From: Phoronis ovalis
Taxonomy: Eukaryota > Phoronida > Phoronidae
Length of the DNA: 19,786 bases
Direction: 5' to 3'
Assembly: GCA_028565635.1 (NCBI GenBank)
Contig: JAOXYB010013233.1
Span: 1 to 19,786, forward strand
Positions 1 to 8,286 of this stretch are shown one piece after another; position 1 is the first letter of the stretch; the number at the start of each line of letters is the position of its first letter. Position numbers and translations under genes: made by a program. Under the pieces are notes generated by a model that made no database searches, was not told where the DNA came from, and worked only from the letters and a program-made list of their open reading frames with translations.

Positions 1-1499
1 TGCTTTGAATAAACTATGTCTTTTCAATATAGTGTGATTGTAAAACAATGTATAGTAATATTGAAGAATGGTGTATACTGCTGACTATGTCAAACTGAAT
101 ACAAGTTACAATCTGCAGCCATAAATTTCACAATTTGGCATCTCACATAGGTTTATATTACCTTTTTTAACCACCAAGTAATCCAGCAAGTACTGAATGT
201 ACAAAACCTTACAAGTTAACAAAAAAAACCTTTAATATATAAATTATGAATATATACTAGTTACTGGGTACATGGAGAGTTGATACAGAACTTGAAACAA
301 AGTTTACACGGATTACTGGGTATGTGAAGAATTGCCCACCACATGACTTTCACAGAGGTAAGATAGACACGCATTTAATATCTTAAGAGTTGTACATCAC
401 ATAACTTAACAAAAGGCAATCACGGAATTGCATTACCTACACAAGACCGAGTCTGTTAGAAATGCTTTTATCTATATTTATATTTACTCAATTCCTCACC
501 AGAATTGACATGTGATCTGTTCTTTGTTTTTCCTTGTTTCCAAGTGAAGGATAATTATATAATAATACATTAATATGCAGGTATATGAAGACATGGCTCA
601 CAATTAACAGCACTGCAAATCTCTGGTTTCTCAGTACTCAGTTATTATACTTATTCTTTGATTTTGTACCTGGTCGGATCCCTGAAATGAGAGACAATTG
701 ATGAATAACAGTGCCCTCAGGCTCAGGGGCCGTTTCTTAGGAGTGGCATGCCAAACACAAAATCAACAGTGAAACCCCAAAGGACAAGAATTGGACTGTC
801 ATAATAATATTATTCAAACATTGCCATCAACCCGACCTTCTAAATAGACTAAAACTTCTGAGTTCTGTTGACTGAGATATTAAATAAAATTATAATTTAA
901 ATTACTTGATACAATACACTTTCCTCAGACTTTAAACATGCGTGTAAACATGGTGCACGTAAAGGTGTATAAATAAAAATTAATGGACAGTAATTACAAT
1001 TCACTATATAGATTTAATCTTAACTTACCCTGTTGAGAAAATCGGCAAAGCGGTCCTCTTGAGAAATTAAAAATGGCGGTTCATGGGGAAAGGAATTCTG
1101 GGATATCACGCATCGCCGCCTGCTAATGTGGGATATTGTTAGTGAAAGTTTGATTGTAATTGCTGCTATTTAATTTCCTATTTTTATCATCTCTGTTCCT
1201 TAATGGGGCAAAATAATTTATGGAACTATTTAGATTGCAAATTCCATGGAAGCTACTTTAGAACTGCCTGGAATGATTACGACTTGAGTAAAATGATCAG
1301 CCTTATCCTAAGTTCTAATGTTTTAAAGTGTGGTAATCAGTTATTCTGATATTTAAAGCCCACAGAACTAAATCGTAAGTTTGAGTGCCAAAATGAACCA
1401 ATTTTTTCAAACAGCTACTGCCAGTACATTAAGTAGTAAACAATTACGCTTTAGCGTGCCACGGAGTACATTGTTAAGACAAAGTTTATATTTAATCAC
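1..1499. other. Left-edge region with no firm coding sequence
   Basis: AT-rich sequence, with stops in all frames at short intervals on both strands. The minus strand carries a strong splice donor (GTAAGT, complement of 1023-1028) and a good acceptor (TCTCATTTCAG ending at 682), so part of this is probably transcribed leftwards. I could not place the remaining TEDC1-like exons here, and no TTTATT (minus-strand polyadenylation signal) stands out. The 3' end of TEDC1 is therefore either missed in this stretch or beyond the window. Confidence 0.5.
1029..1110 (-). promoter_or_regulatory. Possible promoter and leader exon of a second minus-strand gene
   Basis: Read on the minus strand, a short GC-richer stretch ends in CAACAGG followed by GTAAGT, a good splice donor at 1028. 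Just upstream is the 12-base AAAATGGCGGTT (plus strand 1070-1081), a YY1-type site, and then GAATTCTGGGA, which resembles part of a ZNF143/Staf site. The same 12 bases occur upstream of the TEDC1-like start codon at 5252-5263 in the same relative orientation. The frame across the donor contains SQEDRFADFLNR but no start codon, so I read it as a leader exon. It could instead be a late TEDC1 exon or a plus-strand promoter. The inference is weak. Confidence 0.3.
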
Positions 1500-1676
1500 C
1501 TTGTGAGCCAGTATATTTTTCTCTCTCTGCATAGCATAAAGACTTCGTAAATTCAAACGTAATTTCCCATTCAACCATAGCAAATACTTGACTCGTCCTA
1601 CTGGATCGTCAGGAACACGGGGAGAGCGTGGGGAACGCAGTGCATTAGATGGCTTATAAGACTCATCAAACTCTAC
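1500..1676 (-). CDS. TEDC1: TEDC1-like exon 4
   Basis: 177 bp, exactly 59 codons. The acceptor is TTGTTATAG above 1676 and the donor is CACAAG|GTGATT at 1499. It encodes a serine/arginine/proline-rich linker and then GRVKYLLWLNGKLRLNLRSL and LYAMQREKNILAHK, a basic amphipathic helix typical of the middle of this family. More exons must follow, because the donor is good and reading through gives stops. Confidence 0.72.
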
Positions 1677-4600
1677 CTATAACAAGAAATAAAGCACCTT
1701 TAAGTTTTCTGGAATACAATTTCGAATTTTCAAAAATAAGCTACTTGAAGATTTTGCAGCTGTAATTCACTGCATATGAAGTATTTCTAACAAGTAATGA
1801 TGTTCTATAATTATATATTCAGTTGTGCAAAATTATTTCTGTAAGCGAGATTCTGTTAATCACACACACACATACACACAAGTTACACAGTCAATTGTTT
1901 TCCTTTTCACCAATTGATAAATATATCATTTGAAAAATATTTACTTGTGAAGACTGGTTTCTTTTTTTGCCACATAATTATATATTAGATTAAAAAAATC
2001 ATGATAAATAGCTCAAACCCTCAATATTGGTTTGGTTGGAGTTTGTTAAATGTGAAGGTGCAAAATAATTTTTTAATGTTGAATCGGAAAAAAGTAAAAC
2101 AAACATAATTAGAGACATAAAATGCAACGATTTCTATACTTACTCTATGTGCGGCATTTGTATCATCATCGAGGGGTGAAGAACATTTCTGCATAAATTT
2201 ATCAATCACATTTTCCTTGCACATCAACCAGCCAAAAGCCAACAGCAGTTCTCGACTACCTTCTGACATTTGATTCGGTAATAAAGCAAATTCTCGTGAG
2301 AAAAAACCACGCTTCTGTAACTCACGCTTTACATAGACAACTAATTCCTCTGCAATGAAACAGGTAAAATACTATTAAAATAAACATAAAACAAACAATT
2401 CTGTGAAAACAGTTTCTCTGGATAATAAAAATGCCACTCACAAACTGGGTATTTGATCTTATCACATTGTAATAACTCCAGCATGGCATATCAATTTAAT
2501 ATCTGACTAAAGTAAAGAACTCCAATGTATGTAGTGAAAAACAGGTGTTTATTACACAATAAACTGTGTCTAATGAGAATTGACTTTTCCAGTTTGTGTC
2601 CAAAGTACCAATTTTTATTATAAAGGTTATTTCCTTTGTGCAAAATATATAAAGTATTTTTTACTACTTCGCAATGTATTTGAATATTCCGATTCCCACC
2701 ATTCTCGGTGATTTTTGTCCCTAACTATATAAGGTACAGAAACAGAATTATTTATTTTGCAGAAAATGAAATTATAACAAAATTGAATCAGCCGCAAGTG
2801 GTGACTGATTAAGGAAAAACAGTAACTAGGAGCTTCAACAAAATTTTACAGGAAGCCAAAGGTAATGTATGAACTATAATATAAACACTTGAGGTATTTA
2901 CCTGTAGATAATTCTGTGGTAGCCATAACACTAATTTCATCAATATGATCATGGTTACAGAAATACACGATTTCAAATAACAGCTTCCAGAAAGGTTCAA
3001 CCTTAAAAATATGTAGATGTACAAACACTAGTTCTAATTGTAATCTGAGCAGCAAAATTACTTTACTCTGCATTACTAAAGAGAAAAGTTAACAAACAAG
3101 AAGAGAGGCACGCTTTTTAGATAAATTCAGATCGAGACAATAAAATAAAATCAAATTTAAAAAAAATAAACACATAAAATCGTATTACAAAAAGCAAAAA
3201 TTAACAGTCCTAATAATTAGTACAGCGTAATAAATAAAATAAAACAAAATTTCTTTCAATAGTAGTTTGAGGGATCTTTTCAACAATTCAGAATAAAAAT
3301 TGAAGAAATATTAAAATCAATAGAACAAATAAACTGGGAGTTAGTTATGCTATATCAATCATGTAATTAAATTTACATACAGGACTAATAGAGAGGTCTG
3401 CTGGACTAGGTCCATTTTCAGGGTTTAGGTTCAGAGGATGTCCAGCTTTAATAGCTCAGGTGTAGAGGATATATATATATAAAGTGTAAATTCCTGGTAA
3501 ATTAGGATATGGGTTGTTTTGCGTGGTATAGAAGAAGCCCATGAATGATGCTGTGTGTGCAAACAATATCCGAAAAACAACTTACTTTTTAATACTAACT
3601 TCATCCCCTTCCATCAAAGCCAGTAATTTTCAAACTGGAATTGTTTGGTGTAGAGAATGTCCTTACCAAAAACAGAATTTCTGAGCTGGTATATTCTCTA
3701 GAGAATGTACTTTTTAGGTTGGCAGAGAGGATATCCCATGTTAACAGGAATACTATGGTATAGAGGATGTCAGTTGGTTTAAGGTCTGCTGAGCGGCCCC
3801 TAGTCCTGATTTTGTGAGTTCCGGCTATGCCTCTGACAAATCCTTGTATATAGCAAATCATAGTCAAAGTGACTAACCGTCCAAAAATATGTAATCGTAA
3901 CCATCCAAGTTCAAATATTATACTCTCTATCGAAATTCAACTTTGTTCACTCCAAAAGCCATTTGGAACTCCTGTGATGGTATATACACAAAAAAAAAAT
4001 CACAACTAACTCTCTCGACGAAATGTTTATCCACCATGACTATCGTTCATACATGCATAAAAAGAGCCACCTGTGTGTGGATCACTTTCCGTAAATTGCT
4101 ACCAAAGAGTCTACGACTAAGCGTCTGTGTACATAAGAAAATGAACTAATCTCCTTATAGGGGTCGCAACATCCCTTTTTTGCTAATAAAATCTTAGGAA
4201 TGTAATTTTTGTCTTCGCTAAAATTTTGTACGAAAAACATATATCGTATATACTATAATACTATATATCTGTATTGGTCCTAACCTTAATTCCTATTCAA
4301 AAACTAGCATCTTTCAAAATTAACAAAAGCTCATCTATATGATGAAAATTTTCACAAAGCGATACTATGATGGTCTTAGTTCATTGTTATCAAGTAAACA
4401 AATCTATGCAACATGCTGAGACTAATATAACTAGTTATAACTTAATTAGTTATATTAGTCTCAGGCAACATGTAAACAAATCAGATGGTTAACAATCAGT
4501 GAAAATCAATGTAAGCGCCAGAGACACCATTAAACAGTTGCTTCCTATTTAATGATTAAAAAATTCGTTAAAATTCAACAAATGTTGTGCCACAAGAAAT

Positions 4601-5190
4601 ATTTATGTATTTTTATACTTGATAATTACATTAACAAACTATAACACCATATCGGAGCATTGCTGTACGAGAATTTCATCGTTTTTGTTAATTTCGAAAG
4701 AGGTTAGTTTTTGAATAGGAAAGTGTCAGGACCATTACGTCAGATATTGGGGAGAGGGGTACTGGCCCATTATTACTTTGAGTAGGACTACGTAGTGGGG
4801 TCTGACATCTGGCGAGAAGGTACTGTAGGTTATAAACTTATATTTTGTAAAGAAATATGATGTACTGTATGTGCACAGTAGATTACACAGGAGGTCATAT
4901 GGACAGTATATCGTATTTATTTACAAATAGAAGAGTTGACAACGAGCAAGGCTGTTTAGTAATGTATCAGTAATATAAATTCATTTCTTATGTGAAGACT
5001 GAAGAAGTGAAGTCACTGAAGTGAAGCCTGAAGGCCGACAACAGTCAACAGTCAACACACGTTTTCGAGAACTCACCGCTTCATCGTTGTCAAATTTTGC
5101 AAGCCTGAAGGTTTCAGCTTTTACTTTTGAAGTACCGTTACTCCTCAAAACTCTTGCTAACAATTCTATGGTATCTCGAATCTGTGTCAT
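1500..5190 (-). CDS. TEDC1: TEDC1-like gene (tubulin epsilon and delta complex protein 1), 3' end not found
   Basis: The gene model is join 5190-5077, 3001-2902, 2349-2144, 1676-1500 on the minus strand, giving 199 residues so far. All three introns have GT-AG ends and the codon phases match at each junction (0, 1, 0). ATG at 5190-5188 is preceded by an in-frame TAG. Recognisable segments in order are AETFRLAKFDNDEA, then VEPFWKLLFEIV, then SEGSRELLLAFGWLM, then GRVKYLLWLNGKLRLNLRSL. I recall this order from the TEDC1 (C14orf80) family; no alignment was run. TEDC1 works with TEDC2 and delta/epsilon tubulin to stabilise centriolar triplet microtubules. The protein is mostly helical, with no signal peptide or membrane segment. 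The C-terminal portion is unaccounted for, because exon 4 ends in a donor (AAG|GTGATT) and no convincing exon 5 was found in 1-1499. Confidence 0.72.
1677..2143 (-). other. TEDC1-like intron 3 with a short CA microsatellite
   Basis: A 467-bp intron bounded by GTAAGT and TTATAG. It includes a CA-rich run at 1861-1880, (CA)n interrupted by one CATA. No other structure was recognised. Confidence 0.65.
2144..2349 (-). CDS. TEDC1: TEDC1-like exon 3
   Basis: 206 bp. The acceptor is TCATTGCAG above 2349 and the donor is AGA|GTAAGT at 2143-2138. It encodes a continuous helical stretch including FFSREFALLPNQ and SEGSRELLLAFGWLM, the most diagnostic part of the match. It enters in phase 1 and leaves in phase 0. 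Confidence 0.78.
2350..2901 (-). other. TEDC1-like intron 2
   Basis: A 552-bp AT-rich intron between GTAAAT and TTGCAG. I see no coding segment, repeat or RNA gene in it. Confidence 0.65.
2902..3001 (-). CDS. TEDC1: TEDC1-like exon 2
   Basis: 100 bp encoding VEPFWKLLFEIV and onward. The acceptor is TTTTTAAG just above 3001 and the donor is CTACAG|GTAAAT at 2901-2896. It ends with one base of the next codon (phase 1), which combines with the AG that opens exon 3 to make a glutamate codon. Confidence 0.75.
3431..3772 (+). repeat. Degenerate dispersed TAGAGGATGTC-like motif field
   Basis: At least six near copies of a 10-14-base motif lie at about 3431, 3461, 3649, 3698, 3722 and 3760. They read [C/T]AGAG[G/A]AT[G/A]T(C). 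The spacing is irregular (about 30 to 190 bases), so it is not a simple tandem repeat. One copy sits in a 14-base palindrome (ATTCTCTAGAGAAT, 3693-3706). Its origin is unknown, perhaps a decayed minisatellite. Confidence 0.4.
4272..4737. mobile_element. Imperfect inverted-repeat (foldback/MITE-like) element
   Basis: The left arm, about 4272-4403, is matched in reverse complement by the right arm, about 4608-4737. The best-conserved blocks are CCTATTCAAAAACTA, the TTTC.AAATTAACAAAA block, GATGAAA and TTATCAAGTA. The arms are roughly 130 bases with scattered substitutions and small gaps. The middle holds a separate 49-bp palindrome (4416-4464). No transposase is present, so this would be a non-autonomous element. 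No flanking target duplication was resolved. Confidence 0.6.
4416..4464. mobile_element. 49-bp palindromic mini-element with 8-bp target duplication
   Basis: An almost pure hairpin: CTGAGACTAATATAACTA at one end and its reverse complement at the other, with a 13-base loop. It is flanked on both sides by the identical octamer GCAACATG (4408-4415 and 4465-4472), as expected of a target-site duplication. A related palindrome with the same termini lies at 8253-8286. An 8-bp duplication is typical of hAT-type transposition, but the parent family is not identified. Confidence 0.75.
5077..5190 (-). CDS. TEDC1: TEDC1-like exon 1 (start codon exon)
   Basis: This exon has 38 codons from ATG (5190-5188) to GCG, followed by the donor GTGAGT (complement of 5071-5076), and ends in phase 0. 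Reading through the donor gives an unrelated tail. Splicing to 3001 joins ...FDNDEA to VEPFWKLL, which restores the family-like segment. Confidence 0.75.
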
Positions 5191-5742
5191 GATACGTGGG
5201 GAATGAAATATACAATACGTAAGCTAATAAAATCCCTATCCGGAAAAACAAAAAATGGCGGTTGGCATCGTCACGTGATCAAATATCTAAAATGACCTTC
5301 CCCTTCTAAACAAACCTGGCGTTTAAACGCCTTAAACCTGTCAGTACGATCATACTCCTTGCATATTATCGACAGAAAACGACATTGTTGCTTTAGGCAC
5401 TGCCAGCTCCAGGTGATCGGACCTATATCTCCGGATAATCCGATATATATTTCACTCCGTGACTTTACTGCTTACCGGGAACTCTTCAGTTAGAGGAGAC
5501 GCTAATAAAAGGTTTAACTGGGCAGCCGAATGATTGGGTTTTTACCGGGGTTTTACCAAGTGTGCAATTATTTAAAGAAGAAGGTTTGGACACTTGTAGT
5601 TCAGCTTGTAGTAGATAAGAGGAAGATCGAAATCGTGGATTCATCTTTGAGTTTTGTTCAGGGATCTTGTGTTTAAGCCATTAAGCATTTAAGGTATTAA
5701 CAAAGAGTCTTCTCACAGGTATTCCATCAGTTGATTTAACCT
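5191..5742. promoter_or_regulatory. TEDC1-like promoter region, possibly bidirectional
   Basis: Directly upstream of the TEDC1-like ATG are CCGGAA (5240-5245, ETS-type), AAAATGGCGGTT (5252-5263, YY1-type) and CACGTG in GTCACGTGAT (5272-5277, E-box/bHLH-ZIP type). The perfect palindrome GGCGTTTAAACGCC is at 5318-5331. This resembles a TATA-less housekeeping promoter. Further right, 5460-5720 is moderately GC-richer. It ends near potential plus-strand donors (AAG|GTATTA near 5693, CACAG|GTATTCC near 5718), which could make it a non-coding first exon of the plus-strand NTase-TPR gene. That link is inference only. Confidence 0.45.
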
Positions 5743-5750
5743 CTACTACC
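5743..5750. repeat. Left target-site duplication CTACTACC
   Basis: This octamer is repeated exactly at 7991-7998, immediately outside the opposite inverted terminus of the 2,240-bp element. It is slightly C-rich and next to a C/G run, so chance cannot be fully excluded. Confidence 0.65.
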
Positions 5751-5926
5751 CCCCGGGGGGGGGGGTACTCAGGTTATTTTTTGGTGGGGGTGTGCAGCCG
5801 AGTTGAACATTTTGGATTTGGATTGTATATTTTTTACTGTATTTTTTTGGATTGCTACCGTAACGATATTCAAAAATTTGGATTACTACCCACAGTACCC
5901 ACTGGTTTAATACGGGTGGGGTACGG

Positions 5927-6234
5927 CACGGTCAGCTGGCGCGCATGTGTCATTATATTTTTCAATAAATAAATTAATGATATACTATCCATATATTATA
6001 TTTTTCAATAAATAAATTAATGGTATACTATCCATATATTTTTTAATAAATAAATTTATGATATACTATCCATACGGCCTCCGCCGTATGGATAGTATAT
6101 CATAAATTTATTTATTTAAAAATATATGGATAGTATACCATTAATTTATTTATTGAAAAATATAATATATGGATAGTATATCATTAATTTATTTATTGAA
6201 AAATATAATGACACATGCGTGCCAGCTGACCGTG
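5927..6234. repeat. 308-bp near-perfect palindrome with tandem units in each arm
   Basis: Two 152-base arms are separated by a 4-base spacer (CTCC, 6079-6082), with stem bases CATACGGC/GCCGTATG at the centre. The outer ends read CACGGTCAGCTGGC and its complement. I could find only about two mismatches between the arms. Each arm contains three tandem AT-rich units of about 40-45 bases with the core CAATAAATAAATTAATG and TATACTATCCATA. It would form a long hairpin or cruciform. It may be a foldback element of its own or a head-to-head duplication made during insertion. Confidence 0.85.
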
Positions 6235-6246
6235 GATGTGGGTACT

Positions 6247-7729
6247 TTAGTCCGAAGATTCACAAGTCCGAATGTGCACAAGTCCGAAGGTGTATAAGTC
6301 CGAACAAGGCCCGTTTGTCTTGTCCGAAGGTTAGATATAGTACTAGTAGGCGGAAATCCAAACCCGTAGCCTACTCCGTAGTATGATAAAGTGTAGAAAA
6401 TTTCTACGCAACTCTCAGTTTTGCTTTTACCGATTGCTTTTCGATCTAATAATACATAATAGTGTCATCTAAGACATACATAAGCATTTAATTATTAAAT
6501 ATTACCTGCAATGTAACATTCTTTAAAAGAACTCTCACACCAAAAATACTACAATTCACACTCGCCGCTGTGACGTCAAACCCACCCTGAAATATCCCCT
6601 TGACATCAAACCCAACCTGAAATATCCCCTTGATGTCAAATACCCACCCTGAAATATCCCAGAAGTAAAATGATCCACCCTGAAATATCCTGGTAGCTCA
6701 AAAAATCGACCCTGAAGCGTGGCACATGTATATATAGACCGATATAGGAAGTGCCCCCCGGGAGCCGTACCGTATATACAGTAAAAACACGGTAAATATA
6801 CTCTGTGGTAAACAAAAACATAAAACATATATCCTGTCGTATAAAAAATACCTGAAGATTTTAAAGTTTAATTTTCGATAAACGGATGAAAAGCGTTATA
6901 GACATGTCTCGAACATAGAAGCTTCTTAGGTTTGATAAATGCCATGCAGTGTCAGATTCAAGAGTCCGCGATCCAGATTCCATACCTGTCAAGTTGCAAG
7001 AATGTTTGGGGGTGAGATTTTTTTAAAAATTTCGATTGTGGACCAGCAACAGCAGCCCCAAGGCAGTTGGCTCGCGGTCTTTTGTCGCTCATTAGGGGTG
7101 CATGCAGGAGGGGGTCGCCCTCTCGAGCAGGGGGATTGTGAGGGACTAACTCTCTTGATAAAAAATTAGATTTTCTGTTGCTGTTTCTTAAGTGAGTGCA
7201 GTCTGAAAATGTTTGCTTGCTGTTTAATTTTGCCTTAAAAAATGTTTACAAAAGTAAAGAAATGCAAGAGTTGCATTACAAAAAATGTAGTCATCAAGTT
7301 AATTCTATAAATTTGTTCAGTCAAATCTTAAAAAATATATGTCTTATTTTTTATTAATTTATATTTATTTATTTATAATAAAAATACTTATTTTATGTGT
7401 TTCAACACCTATGTGTAAATTTCTGAGTGAAGTAATTCACAAAGTCCATTCATGATAACCATAGAACAAAAATAAAGCTTTGTTTACTTTTTTAAACTCA
7501 TCATACTTCGAAAAGTAAAAAAGAATTATATCTTGTGTTACCACACACAACAGGTACTTGACCTACAGGTACATCCTGGCACTTGACCTATATTTGGTAT
7601 AACCTATAATTTAGACTGGTTCCCTGTCCTCCTGCTAGATGTCTGATAAGGGTTTAGCTTGAAAACATGAGATTATAGGCTCACGACCGTGAAAAAATAG
7701 CTTTCGGACTTATGCACCTTCGGACTAAT
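6247..7729. mobile_element. Nested element with inverted AGTCCGAA-repeat termini
   Basis: At the left, 6247-6307 carries four copies of A[A/T]GTCCGAA-type octamers (TTAGTCCGAAGATTCACAAG onward), with a fifth TTGTCCGAAGG near 6320. At the right, 7702-7729 reads TTCGGACTTATGCACCTTCG then GACTAA, which is the inverted form. The inner AGTCCGAAGGTG.ATAAGTCCGAA blocks match on both sides. The interior is AT-rich and non-coding. Exact boundaries and a target duplication could not be fixed. Confidence 0.55.
6571..6762 (-). mobile_element. One terminus of a further element with CACCCTGAAATATCC subterminal repeats
   Basis: Reverse-complemented, 6762 inward begins CCCGGGGGGCACTTCC, then TATATCGG, TATATATACATGTGCC and AGGGTCGA. 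This has the same layout as the outer element's termini (C/G run, [T/C]ACTT, TGTGCC) but a different sequence. Next come five spaced copies of the motif that reads CACCCTGAAATATCC on the plus strand (about 6582, 6613, 6644, 6676, 6708), some separated by TTGA[C/T][G/A]TCAAA. A perfect TGACGTCA lies at 6571-6578. No partner terminus was found, so this is probably a truncated insertion. Confidence 0.5.
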
Positions 7730-7990
7730 GGGCAGCTCCCCTGTAATACAGCAAATAATTCCATAAATAAATTTTGGAATTTGGTTTGTATCAGTCAGTT
7801 TGCGTAAAAATGGATTGCTATACTCAATTATATTAAAATTTTGGATTGCTACCCTTATATTTCACAAAAATTGGATTACTACCCTACAATTTCAAAAAAT
7901 TTGGATTGGGTTTGCTACCACAAGCTAAAATTTTGGATAGGGTTCCGCGGCACATCCCCGTAGTAAAAAAACCTTAAGTACCCCCCCGGG

Positions 7991-7998
7991 CTACTACC
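7991..7998. repeat. Right target-site duplication CTACTACC
   Basis: Exact copy of 5743-5750, abutting the right inverted terminus (GTACCCCCCCGGG) of the composite element. Confidence 0.65.
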
Positions 7999-8252
7999 AA
8001 TCAATTACATTACGAATAAAGGTTTATCTGACTTTAAAAAATCGGGAAACAAAATTTTAGAAAAAGAACATTTTGAGTACATGTATTATACTATATTATA
8101 TATCATATCAACAGGAAAAAATTACAAACCTAACAATTATTTTTAATTTTGATCAGTTTGTTATAATTTCTATTGAATGTATGCTTGGTTTGCACATGTA
8201 GTATTAGGGGGGGGGAGACTGGAACAGCCATGCATGAGAAGAGTCTATAGAC

Positions 8253-8286
8253 CCGAGACTAATATTTATTATAATATTAGTCTCAG
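8253..8286. mobile_element. Second palindromic mini-element of the GAGACTAATA type
   Basis: CCGAGACTAATA..TATTAGTCTCAG forms a 34-bp hairpin with the same termini as 4416-4464 but a shorter, different centre. The flanks are CTATAGAC (8245-8252) and CAATAGAC (8287-8294), matching at seven of eight positions, consistent with a slightly aged 8-bp target duplication. Confidence 0.65.

Larger units (their letters stand above)
3002..5076 (-). other. TEDC1-like intron 1
   Basis: A 2,075-bp intron between GTGAGT and TTTTTAAG. It contains a field of degenerate TAGAGGATGTC motifs (about 3431-3772), an imperfect inverted-repeat element (4272-4737) and, inside that, a 49-bp palindromic mini-element with target duplication. 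Short open frames in the interval show no recognisable protein. Confidence 0.65.
5751..7990. mobile_element. Composite terminal-inverted-repeat DNA element, non-autonomous
   Basis: The left terminus is C4G11 followed by TACTCAGGTTATTTTTT and GGGGGTGTGCAGCCGAG. The right terminus, reverse-complemented, is CCCGGGGGGGTACTTAAGGT followed by seven Ts and GGGGATGTGCCGCGGA. These are clear inverted repeats of about 50 bp with small differences. Both sides are flanked by CTACTACC. Subterminal motifs (TTTGGATT[G/A]CTACC) occur near both ends. No transposase is encoded; the open frames inside are short and repeat-derived. The interior is a patchwork of other elements (palindrome 5927-6234, inverted 'AGTCCGAA' repeats 6247-7729, a third terminus near 6762). 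The family is not assigned. The 8-bp duplication would suit a hAT-like mechanism. Confidence 0.7.

Noticed and set aside
1073-1126. Short plus-strand frame starting at ATGGCGG (and a similar one at 5255)
   Set aside because: Both stop within about 20 codons. The shared bases are better explained as a promoter site.
5781-5972. Plus-strand 63-codon frame at the left end of the composite element
   Set aside because: It lies across the terminus and subterminal repeats and ends in the palindrome, with no transposase-like sequence.
6556-6828. Minus-strand 90-codon frame with repeated GYFRVG motifs
   Set aside because: It is a by-product of the non-coding CACCCTGAAATATCC repeats at an element terminus.
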